Shown here: piece by piece, positions 25,591 through 33,986 of the stretch | Layout of the letters: each line of letters starts with the position of its first letter | Position numbering within the stretch: position 1 is the first letter of the stretch | Origin: Acidimicrobiaceae bacterium | Lineage (GTDB): Bacteria; Actinomycetota; Acidimicrobiia; Acidimicrobiales; Bog-793 | Length of the DNA stretch: 42,943 nt | Assembly (NCBI GenBank): GCA_003140595.1 | Contig: PLKG01000123.1 | Span: 1 to 42,943, forward strand | Direction of reading: 5' to 3' | Translations under genes and position numbers: made by a program | Notes under the pieces: generated by a model | Told to the model about the DNA's origin: nothing | The model's input: the letters and a program-made list of their open reading frames with translations, nothing else | The model's database searches: none

Positions 25591-25920
25591 ATGGCATGGC
25601 TGTTGCGCGACGGAGAGGTGCTCGCGAGCGTCGAGATCGCTTCGTCGCTCGCAGCCCGGTCGCGGGGCCTGCTCGGCAAGCGGCACTTCGAGGGTGCCCT
25701 CCTGTTGCGCCGCACGAGGTCGGTGCACACCATCGGGATGAGAATCGCAATCGACGTCGCGTTCTTGAGCAAGGATCTTCAGGTCATCGGCACCACAACC
25801 ATGCTGCCGTACCGGGTCGCCCTTCCGCGCCGTGGTGTTCGCTCCGTGCTGGAGGCGGAGGCCGGCGCCTTCGAGCGCTGGAAGCTCGTCCCGGGCGACG
25901 GCCTGGAGATCAAGGGATGA
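25591..25920 (+). CDS. DUF192 family protein
   Basis: A 109-aa protein with the DUF192 signatures SLAARSRGLLGKRHFEGALL and TRSVHTIGMRIAIDVAFLSKD, and a C-terminal VLEAEAGAFERWKLVPGDGL. Members are small beta-rich proteins, often exported elsewhere, of unknown function. This one lacks a signal peptide. ATG at 25591 follows GGAGACC; a TTG at 25567 would add eight residues. Its stop overlaps the rsmI start (ATGA), so it heads the housekeeping run. Confidence 0.88.
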   Translation: MAWLLRDGEVLASVEIASSLAARSRGLLGKRHFEGALLLRRTRSVHTIGMRIAIDVAFLSKDLQVIGTTTMLPYRVALPRRGVRSVLEAEAGAFERWKLVPGDGLEIKG

Positions 25921-26777
25921 GCGGGGAGGTCCACAACCACGGTGAGCTGGTCGTCGTCGCGACTCCTATCGGCAACCTCGGTGACTTCTCGCCTCGGGCT
26001 GCCGCCAGCCTGCAGGCGGTTGATGTCGTGTGCTGCGAGGATACGCGCCATACCGGTCAGCTGCTTGCACGCCTTGGCCTACGAGCGACCCGTCTGCTCT
26101 CGGTGCACGCGCACAATGAGCGTGAGCGGGTCGCGGAGGTGCTGGAGCGTCTCGGGCGGGGCGAGAAGGTCGCACTCGTCAGCGATGCCGGCACACCGGC
26201 TTTGTCCGACCCCGGCGAGCTCCTGATCTCCGCGGCGATCGCCGCGGGCCACAAGGTCACGACAGTTCCCGGACCATCGGCTGCGGTGAGTGCTCTCGTG
26301 GTCGCCGGGCTCGGGACCGCACGCTGGAGATTCGAAGGCTTCCTGCCGAGAAAAGGGCCCGAGCGCGCCAAGCGTCTCGCCGAGATCGCGGCGGCGTCGC
26401 ACCCGAGCGTGATCTACGAGTCGCCGCAGCGGGTCACCTCGACGTTGCAAGACCTCGCGCAACACTGCGGCGGCGATCGGAAGGTGGCGGTCTGTCGGGA
26501 GCTGACCAAGCTGTTCGAGGAGACTTGGCGGGGCACACTCGCCGAGGCATGCGAGCACCTCGCGGGCAGTGCGCCACGCGGGGAGCACGTGCTCGTGGTT
26601 GCAGCCGCGACGGTCGGGCAGAGCCCCGCGCCGAGCGAGGATGAGGTCCAGAGCGAGGTCGCGCGCCGCATGGGCGCCGGCGCCAGCCGCCGGCAGGCCG
26701 CTGCCGAGGTGGCCGCAGAGTTCGGTGTGTCGAAGAGGTTTGCGTACGAGTCTTCGCTCTCTCGCCACGGCCAGTAG
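25917..26777 (+). CDS. rsmI: 16S rRNA (cytidine-1402-2'-O)-methyltransferase RsmI
   Basis: A 286-aa tetrapyrrole-methylase-fold enzyme that makes the 2'-O-methyl of Cm1402 in the ribosomal P site using SAM. The RsmI motifs are in order: VVATPIGNLGDFSPRA, CCEDTRHTGQLL, HNERER, LVSDAGTPALSDPG, TTVPGPSAAVSALVVAG, FEGFLPRKG, VIYESPQRV and CRELTKLFEE. The C-terminal 35 residues (AGASRRQAAAEVAAEFGVSK) form the usual helical add-on. ATG at 25917 overlaps the DUF192 stop by 4 bp; metG starts 10 bp after the stop. Confidence 0.96.
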   Translation: MSGEVHNHGELVVVATPIGNLGDFSPRAAASLQAVDVVCCEDTRHTGQLLARLGLRATRLLSVHAHNERERVAEVLERLGRGEKVALVSDAGTPALSDPGELLISAAIAAGHKVTTVPGPSAAVSALVVAGLGTARWRFEGFLPRKGPERAKRLAEIAAASHPSVIYESPQRVTSTLQDLAQHCGGDRKVAVCRELTKLFEETWRGTLAEACEHLAGSAPRGEHVLVVAAATVGQSPAPSEDEVQSEVARRMGAGASRRQAAAEVAAEFGVSKRFAYESSLSRHGQ

Positions 26778-26787
26778 TTTTGAGAGC

Positions 26788-28323
26788 GTGCACGACCGCT
26801 TCTTTTTGACCACGCCGATCTACTACGTCAACGACGCGCCCCATCTCGGCACCGCGTACTCGACGGTGAACGCGGACGTGCTGGCGCGCTGGCACCGCTT
26901 GATCGGTGACGACTGTTGGTTCCTCACAGGAACCGACGAGCACGGCTTGAAGAATGCTCGCGCTGCCGAGGAGCGGGGGCTCACGCCCCAGGAGTGGGTG
27001 GATCAGACCAGCCGCCGCTACGTCGGGTCGTGGGCGGCCCTTGACATCTCGAACGACGACTTCATCCGCACGACCGAGCACCGTCACACCCTGAGCGTTC
27101 AGAGGTTCATGCAGGCGATCCACGACAACGGCTACATGCACAAGGGGCTGTACGAGGGCTGGTACTGCGTGTCTTGCGAGGCGTACTACCCCGAGAGCGA
27201 TCTGTTCGAGGGCCGGCTCTGCCCGGTGCACGAGCGGCCGGTGGAGTGGCTCACCGAGGAGAACTGGTTCTTCGAGCTGTCCCGTTTCGAGCAGACGCTA
27301 GTCGACTGGTATGACAGTCATCCGGACGCGATTTTCCCCGACTCGAGACGTAACGAGGCGCTCGGGATCATAAAGGGCGGGCTGCAGGACATCTCGATCA
27401 CCAGGACCTCGATCGACTGGGGCGTGCGAGTTCCCTGGGACAGCGCGCACGTCTTCTACGTCTGGTACGACGCCCTGGTCAACTACATCACCGCGATCGG
27501 CTACGGCCAAGACCCTGAGCGCTTCGCGAAGTGGTGGCCGGCGGCGCATCATCTTCTCGGCAAGGACATCATCCGGTTTCACTGCGTGTGGTGGCCGGCG
27601 ATGTGCCTCGCTGCTGGAATCGACCCCCCCGCCCATTACATCGTCCATGGATGGCTGCTGGTGGGTGGCGAGAAGATGTCCAAGACGCGCCTCAACCAGA
27701 TCGACCCGGTGGAGCTTGCCGCCGACATCGGGGTCGACGCGCTCCGCTACCACCTTGTTCGCGACGTTGTGCTGGGCTCCGACGGGGACTTCACCTACGA
27801 GGGGCTGATCGCGAGGTACAACTCTGACCTTGCGAACAATCTCGGCAATCTGTTCGCTCGGGTCGCGGCGGTCGTCGCAAGCAAGTGTGGCGGGACCGGA
27901 CCTGCTCCGCGTCCTGCAGCGCCCGGTGTCAGGCTCAGCGAGGTTGCCGCCGAGGTAGTGCTGGCCTGCCGGGACGCCTGGCAACGGTTCGCGGCTCACG
28001 AAGCTCTGGAGGCGACCTGGCGACTCGTTCGTGCCGCGAACTCCGAGCTCGAGACGGCGGAGCCGTGGAAGCTGCCGCCCGGGCCCGCCCTCGACGCCGC
28101 GCTCGGCGACGCCCTCGAGGCGCTGCGGATCGTCGCAGTGCTCGTGTCACCGGTGATGCCAGGCGCTGCAGCAGAGATCTGGAAGCGGATCGGCCTGGCG
28201 GGCAGGCCCGACGAGCCGGGCGCTGCGGGGGAGAACGGCAGCCTCGCATGGGGGAGCTACCCGGGGAACCTCCCTGTCATGAAGGGTGCGCCGCTGTTCC
28301 CGCGGCGTAGCGTTGACAGTTGA
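26788..28323 (+). CDS. metG: Methionyl-tRNA synthetase
   Basis: Class I aminoacyl-tRNA synthetase, 511 aa, charging tRNA-Met. It starts MHDRFFLTTPIYYVNDAPHL at GTG 26788; PHLGTAY is the HIGH equivalent and GGEKMSKT near residue 300 is KMSKS. The connective insertion has YCVSCEAYYPES and LCPVHERP, a reduced metal-knuckle arrangement, and WFFELSRFEQTL. The anticodon-binding helical domain (NLGNLFARVAAVV onward) ends the protein. There is no C-terminal tRNA-binding (EMAP-like) domain, so it is the short form. The stop overlaps a possible TTG of tatD. Confidence 0.96.
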   Translation: MHDRFFLTTPIYYVNDAPHLGTAYSTVNADVLARWHRLIGDDCWFLTGTDEHGLKNARAAEERGLTPQEWVDQTSRRYVGSWAALDISNDDFIRTTEHRHTLSVQRFMQAIHDNGYMHKGLYEGWYCVSCEAYYPESDLFEGRLCPVHERPVEWLTEENWFFELSRFEQTLVDWYDSHPDAIFPDSRRNEALGIIKGGLQDISITRTSIDWGVRVPWDSAHVFYVWYDALVNYITAIGYGQDPERFAKWWPAAHHLLGKDIIRFHCVWWPAMCLAAGIDPPAHYIVHGWLLVGGEKMSKTRLNQIDPVELAADIGVDALRYHLVRDVVLGSDGDFTYEGLIARYNSDLANNLGNLFARVAAVVASKCGGTGPAPRPAAPGVRLSEVAAEVVLACRDAWQRFAAHEALEATWRLVRAANSELETAEPWKLPPGPALDAALGDALEALRIVAVLVSPVMPGAAAEIWKRIGLAGRPDEPGAAGENGSLAWGSYPGNLPVMKGAPLFPRRSVDS

Positions 28324-28337
28324 ACGAAAGAGGCAAC

Positions 28338-29342
28338 GTGGACGATTCCAGCGAAGGGACCGGACAGGAGGACCAACAGGAGGGTTCGTGGCTGCGTCGC
28401 CGGCTCTCGGGCTCCCGGCGGGCCGAACGCGAGGCCGGCACGAGTGCAGGCGATGAGGCCGCTGCCGAGCCCACGCCTTCGTCGCTCTTGCCCGTGTCGG
28501 TGCCGCAGCAGACGGCCATCTGGACCGATAGCCACTGCCACCTTCAGGACGATCCCGATCCGGCCGAAACGCTCGCGCTGGCTCGGGTGGCGCGTGTGGG
28601 GCGGGTCGTGTGCGCCGGGACCGACGCGGCGTCGTCGCGACGGGCCGTGACGCTGGCGAACGAGCTTTCGGGAGTCGCTCCTGGCTCGTCCGCGCCTTAC
28701 GCATCTGGTGTGGGCACCACCGAGGTCTGGGCGACTGTCGGACTGCACCCGCACGACGCCAGAGCCGGGCTGGGCGAGGTGACCGAGTTCCTCGACGAGC
28801 TGTCCGCCGATGAGGGGTTGCGCCGGTCCCGTGTCGTGGCCATCGGCGAGTGCGGGCTCGACTACCACTACGACAACTCACCACGAGAGGCGCAGCGGGA
28901 GGTCTTTGCCGCTCAGGTTGCGCTCGCGAACCGGCACAATCTCGCGCTCGTCATCCACACACGCGAGGCGTGGGACGACACGTTCTCGATCCTCGAGCAC
29001 GAGGGAGTGCCTTCAAGGACGATCTTCCACTGCTTCACCGGAGGCGAGCAGGAGGCGAGGCGGTGCCTGCGGATCGGCGGGTTCCTGTCCTTCAGCGGCA
29101 TCGTGACCTTCGCAAACGCCGCCGAACTGCGCCAAGTCGTCACACACTGCCCGCTCGACCACCTCCTGATCGAGACCGACTCGCCCTTCCTCACCCCGGT
29201 CCCGCATCGCGGGCGCCGCAACAGCCCGAGCAACGTCACCGTCGTCGGCGACACCGTGGCGCAGCTGAAAGCCTTCGAGCCCGAAGTCTTGGCTGCCGTC
29301 ACCTGGTTGAACACAGAGAAGGCCTACGGGCTCGGAGTCTGA
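28338..29342 (+). CDS. tatD: TatD family metal-dependent DNase/hydrolase
   Basis: A 334-aa TIM-barrel hydrolase. The metal ligands are visible: TDSHCHLQ (HxH), IGECGLDYHYD (Glu), VIHTREAWDD (His), IFHCFTGG (His) and LIETDSPFL (Asp). Family proteins are Mg-dependent 3'-5' exonucleases and deaminase-like hydrolases. The first about 55 residues are a low-complexity Ser/Glu/Arg-rich leader not found in most TatD proteins; the conserved fold begins at IWTDSHCHL. GTG at 28338 follows GAAAGAGG and is preferred to a TTG at 28320 that overlaps the metG stop. The usual metG-tatD-rsmA-ispE order is kept. Confidence 0.93.
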   Translation: MDDSSEGTGQEDQQEGSWLRRRLSGSRRAEREAGTSAGDEAAAEPTPSSLLPVSVPQQTAIWTDSHCHLQDDPDPAETLALARVARVGRVVCAGTDAASSRRAVTLANELSGVAPGSSAPYASGVGTTEVWATVGLHPHDARAGLGEVTEFLDELSADEGLRRSRVVAIGECGLDYHYDNSPREAQREVFAAQVALANRHNLALVIHTREAWDDTFSILEHEGVPSRTIFHCFTGGEQEARRCLRIGGFLSFSGIVTFANAAELRQVVTHCPLDHLLIETDSPFLTPVPHRGRRNSPSNVTVVGDTVAQLKAFEPEVLAAVTWLNTEKAYGLGV

Positions 29343-29415
29343 GATCGTCGAGCCCGCGAGTGGAGTCCCGGCCGTCGGGTTCCGGCGCCCGCCTGGACGA
29401 AGTGAGATCGCGCGC

Positions 29416-30219
29416 TTGCTGGCCAAGCACGGCCTTCATCCTTCGAAGGCGCTTGGCCAGCACTTCGTCACGGATCCGAACACTGTGGAGCGCATCGCCC
29501 GGCTTGCGCGGGTGGGTCGCGGAGACCACGTAGTCGAGATAGGTGCCGGGCTCGGTTCTCTGACCGTCGCGCTCGCAGCGACAGGGGCCACCGTCACCTC
29601 CGTGGAGGTCGACAGGGGCATAGTCCCGATCCTTCGCGAAATGGTCGAGCCATTGGGGGTCTCGGTCGTCGAGGCAGACGCGATGTCATGCGACTGGGAT
29701 GGACTGCTCGGGGCTGCGCCTCGCTGGGTGCTTGTGGCCAACCTGCCCTACAACGTCGCGACTCCGCTCGTTCTCGACCTTCTCCATGACGTGCCTGCCA
29801 TCGGTCGCATGCTCGTGATGGTCCAGCGAGAAGCAGGCGAACGTCTCGTTGCCGTTCCGGGCCGGAAGAGCTTCGGCGCCGTGTCGCTGAGGGTCGGCTA
29901 CTTCGCCACCGCGGCACTCGTTGGTCGCGTATCGCCTGGCGTGTTCCTGCCCCGTCCCAACGTCGAGTCAGTGCTGGTGGAGCTCGTGCGCCGCGAGTCG
30001 CCGGCAGTCGACCCCACTGTCGCGAGCTACGCGGAGATCGACCTGCTTGTACGGGCCGGCTTTAGTGGGCGGCGGAAAATGCTCCGCCGGTCACTCGATG
30101 GACTGGTCGACGAGGCAACCTTTGCGGCAGCGGGGATCGACGGCCGTCGCCGGGCTGAGGAGCTCGGCATCGAGGAGTGGGGCAAGCTGAGCGCATGCCG
30201 TCGACTGATCACCTCCTAG
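29416..30219 (+). CDS. rsmA: 16S rRNA dimethyladenosine transferase RsmA (KsgA)
   Basis: A 267-aa SAM enzyme that dimethylates A1518 and A1519 of 16S rRNA. Motifs: HPSKALGQHFVTDPNTVERI, VEIGAGLGSLTVALAATGA (SAM loop), ANLPYNVATPLVLDLL (catalytic NLPY), VMVQREAGERLVA and FLPRPNVESVLVEL. The annotated TTG at 29416 starts inside the conserved N-terminus. In-frame codons just upstream read RSEIARLL, which matches RsmA, but no ATG, GTG or TTG occurs there before an in-frame stop in tatD. The true start may be a rare codon or the protein may really be short. The end overlaps ispE by 25 bp. Confidence 0.94.
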   Translation: MLAKHGLHPSKALGQHFVTDPNTVERIARLARVGRGDHVVEIGAGLGSLTVALAATGATVTSVEVDRGIVPILREMVEPLGVSVVEADAMSCDWDGLLGAAPRWVLVANLPYNVATPLVLDLLHDVPAIGRMLVMVQREAGERLVAVPGRKSFGAVSLRVGYFATAALVGRVSPGVFLPRPNVESVLVELVRRESPAVDPTVASYAEIDLLVRAGFSGRRKMLRRSLDGLVDEATFAAAGIDGRRRAEELGIEEWGKLSACRRLITS

Positions 30220-31016
30220 CACCCGCCAAGCTGACCCGCTCGTTGCGGGTGGTCGGCGTCCGTCGCGACGGCTACCACCTGCTTGAGGCGGAGATGGCGA
30301 CGATCGATCTCGCCGACGAGCTCGAGATCGAAGATGGGGGCGACGGCCTCGAGATTGTCGACGAAGTGGCCTGGGTCCGGGGCGACGGCCAAGCCGCGGA
30401 CCGGCGCGGCTTGGTGCCGGGCGCAGTCCCGTTGGGACAGGAGAACCTAGTCGTCCGGGCGCTCTCCATCGTCGGCCGGCGCGCGCGCGTGCGGCTCTTA
30501 AAGCGCGTCCCGGCCGGGGCGGGACTAGGAGGCGGATCCTCCGATGCGGCAGCGGTGCTTCGATGGGCGGGAGCGCTCGATCCAGCGGTTGCGGCGCGAC
30601 TGGGCGCAGACGTGCCGTTCTGCGTTGTCGGCGGGAGGGCACTGGTGACCGGCATCGGGGAAGTGGTCGAGCCACTCGCGTTCGAGGCTTTCACGGCCGT
30701 ACTCTTGACTCCGGCATTGGCCGTGTCGACTCTCGAGGTCTATAGGGCCTGGGACGAGCTAGGTGGGCCGGCCGGCGAGAACGGGAACGATCTCGAGCCC
30801 GCCGCCCTCGCCGTCGAGCCACGCTTGGTCTGGTGGGGAGACCTGGTCGCGGCGGTCGCGGGAGAACGCCCGCGGTTGGCCGGAAGCGGGGGCACGTGGT
30901 ATCTCGAGCGCGACCCCAACCTGGCTTCGCATCTCGCGGGCGAGCTTGAGCGTGCGGTGCGGGCCGAGCGCGCCCAAGGCGTTGTTGTCGTGGCAGCGAG
31001 CACCGCTCACCTGTGA
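30195..31016 (+). CDS. ispE: 4-diphosphocytidyl-2-C-methyl-D-erythritol kinase
   Basis: GHMP kinase of the MEP pathway (273 aa from ATG 30195), phosphorylating CDP-ME with ATP. LAPAKLTRSLRVVGVRRDGY is the substrate-site opening; most homologues have PAK(I/V/L)NL, so the Asn is Thr here. PAGAGLGGGSSDAAAVLRWA is the ATP-binding loop, GADVPFCVVGGRALVTGIGE carries the catalytic Asp, and the C-terminal RLAGSGGTWYL is the third GHMP motif, shortened from GSGPT/SxFxL. Despite these variants the order and the rsmA-ispE context are standard. The upstream half of the pathway (dxs) is at 4.7 kb. Confidence 0.93.
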   Translation: MPSTDHLLAPAKLTRSLRVVGVRRDGYHLLEAEMATIDLADELEIEDGGDGLEIVDEVAWVRGDGQAADRRGLVPGAVPLGQENLVVRALSIVGRRARVRLLKRVPAGAGLGGGSSDAAAVLRWAGALDPAVAARLGADVPFCVVGGRALVTGIGEVVEPLAFEAFTAVLLTPALAVSTLEVYRAWDELGGPAGENGNDLEPAALAVEPRLVWWGDLVAAVAGERPRLAGSGGTWYLERDPNLASHLAGELERAVRAERAQGVVVVAASTAHL

Positions 31017-31089
31017 GCATTCCGCGGCCGGGCCGGCAGCCTGGCGATTAGACCGGGGAGGGACCTTCGGGCAGCTCCCCGCTGCGGTA

Positions 31090-31191
31090 CTACTTGCCGG
31101 CGGCGCGTCGCTGCCAGCGGGTGCGCTTCAGCATCTTCTTGTGCTTCTTCTTGCGCATTCGCTTGCGGCGCTTCTTGATAAGTGATCCCAT
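31090..31191 (-). CDS. Ribosomal protein bS22 (AURKAIP1/COX24-domain micro-protein, 33 aa)
   Basis: A 33-codon gene for an extremely basic peptide that starts MGSLIKKRRKRMRKKKHKKM and ends LKRTRWQRRAAGK. It matches the actinobacterial 30S protein bS22, usually MGSxxKKRRKRMxKKKHRKLLxxT. It lies on the minus strand between ispE and tRNA-Gln, convergent with ispE by 73 bp. No clear Shine-Dalgarno precedes the ATG at 31191. In related genomes such a gene is often beside an excisionase-type HTH gene; here that HTH gene is 8 kb away. Confidence 0.93.
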   Translation of the reverse strand: MGSLIKKRRKRMRKKKHKKMLKRTRWQRRAAGK

Positions 31192-31351
31192 GGCTGGCTG
31201 CACGCTAGCCGAAAACGGGCCCGCCTCGCCTATCGGCGTCTGCGGGCCGGCCCCTCGGGCCGGCGGCTCGGGCTCTTGTTGGTCGCCGGATGTGACGCGA
31301 GGTGGCGGGCGAGGGCCTTAACTGTTGTAAAAATGCGGGCGGGAGATTCCT

Positions 31352-31424
31352 TCCGGGGTAGTTCAATCGGCAGAACGTCGGCCTTTGGAGCCGGATGTTG
31401 GAGGTTCGAGCCCTCCCCCCGGAG
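31352..31424 (+). tRNA. tRNA-Gln (anticodon TTG)
   Basis: A 73-nt cloverleaf: acceptor arms TCCGGGG and CCCCGGA pair fully, discriminator G. The D-arm is TAGTTCAATCGGCAGAACG, and the anticodon stem encloses the loop CTTTGGA with anticodon TTG. The T-arm is GGAGG-TTCGAGC-CCTCC. No CCA is encoded. An A-rich element (TAAAAAT, 31328-31334) about 18 nt upstream may be the -10 region. Confidence 0.95.
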
Positions 31425-31430
31425 CGAGCA

Positions 31431-32033
31431 TCAGGACGAACGGGCCCCGTGAACCTTGTCGGTCCACGCCAGACCGTCGAAGTAGCGGTAATTGCCCCTG
31501 CTAAGCGGGTCGATGTGCCACGAGGGGGTTGGGTCCGCCGGCGGAGGCAGTCCTCGAAGGCGCCGTCGCAGGTCGGCTCGTGGGTCTCCGATGGCCCGGG
31601 CTGCCTTGCCCGAAGGGTCGTCGGAGACATCGCGTGTCCATCGCTTCCCGTCGAAGAACCGGAAGGAACGCTGCTCCAGGGGATCGGCGTGCCAGCCCCG
31701 TGTTTCAGGCTGCGGCGGCCGCAGCAAAGGCAGCTCGCGACCGACGTTCCGGAGCCTCGCGCGCTCCTCGGCTGTGTCGGCGTTCGCCGAGTCCGGCCGG
31801 TGGGTAAGCGAGAAGTCCGGGACCTTTGTGGTTCGCGACGCGGCCGCATAGATGAGCCAGCCGACCGGCAGCGCCACGACGTGGATGGCGCCCCACACCG
31901 TCGGCGGTATGGCCCAGGGAGACTTGCCGCGTTCGGAGCGGAACCGTGCTGCGCGGGCCCAGCCCCATGCGAAGAAGACCACGGCTACGACGATGCCGAC
32001 TGCTATGGGCTCGAGAGGCAGGACGGTGGCCAC
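31431..32033 (-). CDS. Membrane protein with two DUF2510 repeats
   Basis: A 200-aa protein. Two hydrophobic segments lie at about residues 6-25 (LEPIAVGIVVAVVFFAWGWA) and 42-64, and two DUF2510 motifs at the C-terminal side: GWHADPLEQRSFRFFDGKRW near residue 112 and SWHIDPLSRGNYRYFDGLAW near 170. DUF2510 (GWYxDPxxxxxxRYWDGxxWT) is an actinobacterial short module found in surface or membrane proteins, function unknown. Its stop lies 6 bp from the tRNA 3' end on the opposite strand. It lies downstream of the VKOR-DUF929 pair by 54 bp and could share their transcript. Confidence 0.85.
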   Translation of the reverse strand: MATVLPLEPIAVGIVVAVVFFAWGWARAARFRSERGKSPWAIPPTVWGAIHVVALPVGWLIYAAASRTTKVPDFSLTHRPDSANADTAEERARLRNVGRELPLLRPPQPETRGWHADPLEQRSFRFFDGKRWTRDVSDDPSGKAARAIGDPRADLRRRLRGLPPPADPTPSWHIDPLSRGNYRYFDGLAWTDKVHGARSS

Positions 32034-32087
32034 TACTAGTTCATCGACACGTGGGCCCGAGCGGCTTTAGCTTCGGGAGTGAAGCGT

Positions 32088-32645
32088 TCAGTCCTCCCAT
32101 CGAGACTGAGCGTAGCCGGTGTCCTCCCAACCACTGATGATGATCAGGAACATCGCGAACGTCAGCACGTGGACTCCGGTGCACCACAGGCAGATCGCGT
32201 GCAGCACGAGTGCCTCCTGGGCGACCAGGTAGATCACCATCCCCATTCCCACGACGGCGGCCGCGATCCGCCCCCAAGCGAGCCAGGCGGCCTCGAAGCG
32301 CCACGCGACGGGAAGGCAGATCACGCCCATCCCGACGAAGAAGACGAGCCCGAAGATCGGCACGGGGATGCCGAAGATGACTGACGACGAGCTGGTGAGC
32401 ACCTTGGAGCAGTTCACGATACCGCCCGTGTGGCAGATGAGCGCACCCCGGTCGTAGTGCACGATCAGGAGGTAGATCGAGATGGCGACCCCGGCAAGAC
32501 AGATGGCCCCGACGGCGATCCATCGCCAAGGCTGACCTCGAAGGACCTCGCGTGCCCGGCCCATGTTCGGGACCGCCCGAGGCTTGGTCCGTGGCTTGAC
32601 CGGCGTGACCGTGCGCGCCCGCCGTGAGGTGTTCTGGGGGCTCAC
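32088..32645 (-). CDS. VKOR family thiol oxidoreductase
   Basis: A 185-aa four- or five-helix membrane protein with both VKOR redox sites: the loop pair in CHTGGIVNCSKVL and the membrane CLWC near residue 150. Bacterial VKORs reoxidise periplasmic DsbA-like thiol oxidases using quinone, replacing DsbB. The cytosolic N-terminus is basic (residues 1-35). The GTG start overlaps the stop of the upstream DUF929 gene (GTGA), so the pair is coupled. Together with the CPYC-bearing partner it forms a likely disulfide-forming module outside the membrane. Confidence 0.92.
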   Translation of the reverse strand: MSPQNTSRRARTVTPVKPRTKPRAVPNMGRAREVLRGQPWRWIAVGAICLAGVAISIYLLIVHYDRGALICHTGGIVNCSKVLTSSSSVIFGIPVPIFGLVFFVGMGVICLPVAWRFEAAWLAWGRIAAAVVGMGMVIYLVAQEALVLHAICLWCTGVHVLTFAMFLIIISGWEDTGYAQSRWED

Positions 32646-33817
32646 AGCTTCAGGTGTTTGGCTGCCTGCTTGACGACCGGCATATCGCAGACCGAGCCAG
32701 GCTTGTTCTTGGTCAGTGTGCAGATCGCAGCCGTGTAGTAGTTGGCCGAGACGAGAATCGGCTGCGCAGGCGAGGCAACGGGATTGCCCAGGCTCTGTGC
32801 GATCTGTACGTGGGTAAAGCCGTCGAGGATGGACGGATCCATGAAGGCACCGTCTTCGAAGAACTTGTTGGCGAAGTCCACGAACGGTATGCCGCCCTCA
32901 TTGGTGCTGGTCACATACGGCGGGAAGTCGTACTTGAAGAAGATCTTGCTTTCTAGTGCCGAGAAGGGCTGGAGCGGCTTGTAGCCGCTACAGTCCCGCA
33001 CCGCTGTCGAGGTGCTCGACGAAACGATGTCGGTGCACTGCTCGGTGGCAAGGAAGCTTAAGTACGGGCTCTTGTAGGTCGAGCCGTAGAAGCTCAGAGT
33101 GGGTGTGCCCGGATAGGGCTCGGTCGAAGCTCTCCCGGACTCTGTGATGCGGAGGTTCTTGAACGTTCCGAAGCGGGAGAGGGCTATGACAAGCGGCCAG
33201 CGGCTCGCTGCGCAGTACGGGCAGTAGTTGGAACCTACATAGGTGATCAGCGGCTTTCCGGCACTGGTCTCCAGAGGCTGCTTCTTGAGAGCGATGATCG
33301 AACCGGTGTAGGGCCCAGAGGAGGTGATCGTGGACCCGGCTTGAGTGAGCGCCGCCGGCGACACACTTCTGATCGCGTTGACGACGGCCGCGGGTGCAGG
33401 CTTCATCCCGAACCCGATGACCTTCGTACTCTTTCCTGTCACCGACACGAGGACGATGACCAGAATCGCCAGCACGACGAACACGGTGCCGAACACCGCC
33501 GCCGTCATGGCGGTGGAGCGCTTCGGGGCCGCCTTGGTCGACCCGCGTCGTGATCCGGGGCCGCCCGTCCTGACTCGCTGACCAGCTGCCACCTGCGCCT
33601 TGGTCCGCGGCGCGCTCGGCGCAGTTGAGCGTGCTCGTTGAGACGCATTCTGGCTCTTCTGACCGGAGCTGTCGCGCTGCGCGAGGCGCTCACGCGCCCT
33701 CTCGGCCGCGGACTCGTCGAGCCCGTTACCGTCGGCGGCGCTGACCTCGTCCGGCGAGGTGCCTCCACTCCTCGTGGGTTGGCTGCGCCGGGGGGGACGG
33801 TTGCCACTCTGTGCCAT
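32642..33817 (-). CDS. DUF929 family protein with thioredoxin-like CPYC site
   Basis: A 391-aa membrane-anchored protein. Residues 1-105 are Ser/Arg/Gln-rich cytosolic sequence; one transmembrane helix (AVFGTVFVVLAILVIVLVSV) lies at about 108-130. The extracytoplasmic part contains YVGSNYCPYCAASRWPLVIA, a CxxC thioredoxin-fold active site, with a C-terminal pair AAICTLTKNKPGSVCDMP. ATG at 33817 follows GAGGAGAAC, which fixes the start. DUF929 proteins are of unknown function, but coupling to VKOR makes it a good candidate for the DsbA-like partner that oxidises secreted proteins. Inferred from context and motif. Confidence 0.87.
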   Translation of the reverse strand: MAQSGNRPPRRSQPTRSGGTSPDEVSAADGNGLDESAAERARERLAQRDSSGQKSQNASQRARSTAPSAPRTKAQVAAGQRVRTGGPGSRRGSTKAAPKRSTAMTAAVFGTVFVVLAILVIVLVSVTGKSTKVIGFGMKPAPAAVVNAIRSVSPAALTQAGSTITSSGPYTGSIIALKKQPLETSAGKPLITYVGSNYCPYCAASRWPLVIALSRFGTFKNLRITESGRASTEPYPGTPTLSFYGSTYKSPYLSFLATEQCTDIVSSSTSTAVRDCSGYKPLQPFSALESKIFFKYDFPPYVTSTNEGGIPFVDFANKFFEDGAFMDPSILDGFTHVQIAQSLGNPVASPAQPILVSANYYTAAICTLTKNKPGSVCDMPVVKQAAKHLKL

Positions 33818-33986
33818 TGCGGAGTGTTCTCCTCGTCGGTACCGCGACTGGCGCGGCAAGATGGTGCCTTCTTGGGCCAGGATGCTACCGCCAAGCTGAG
33901 CTGGGCGGAGATCGCGCGCCCGGGGCAAAGGGGAGGGTGCTGGGAAGCGGTCCCGTCCCGAGCAGCGGGTCGGGCATGCTTGATCG

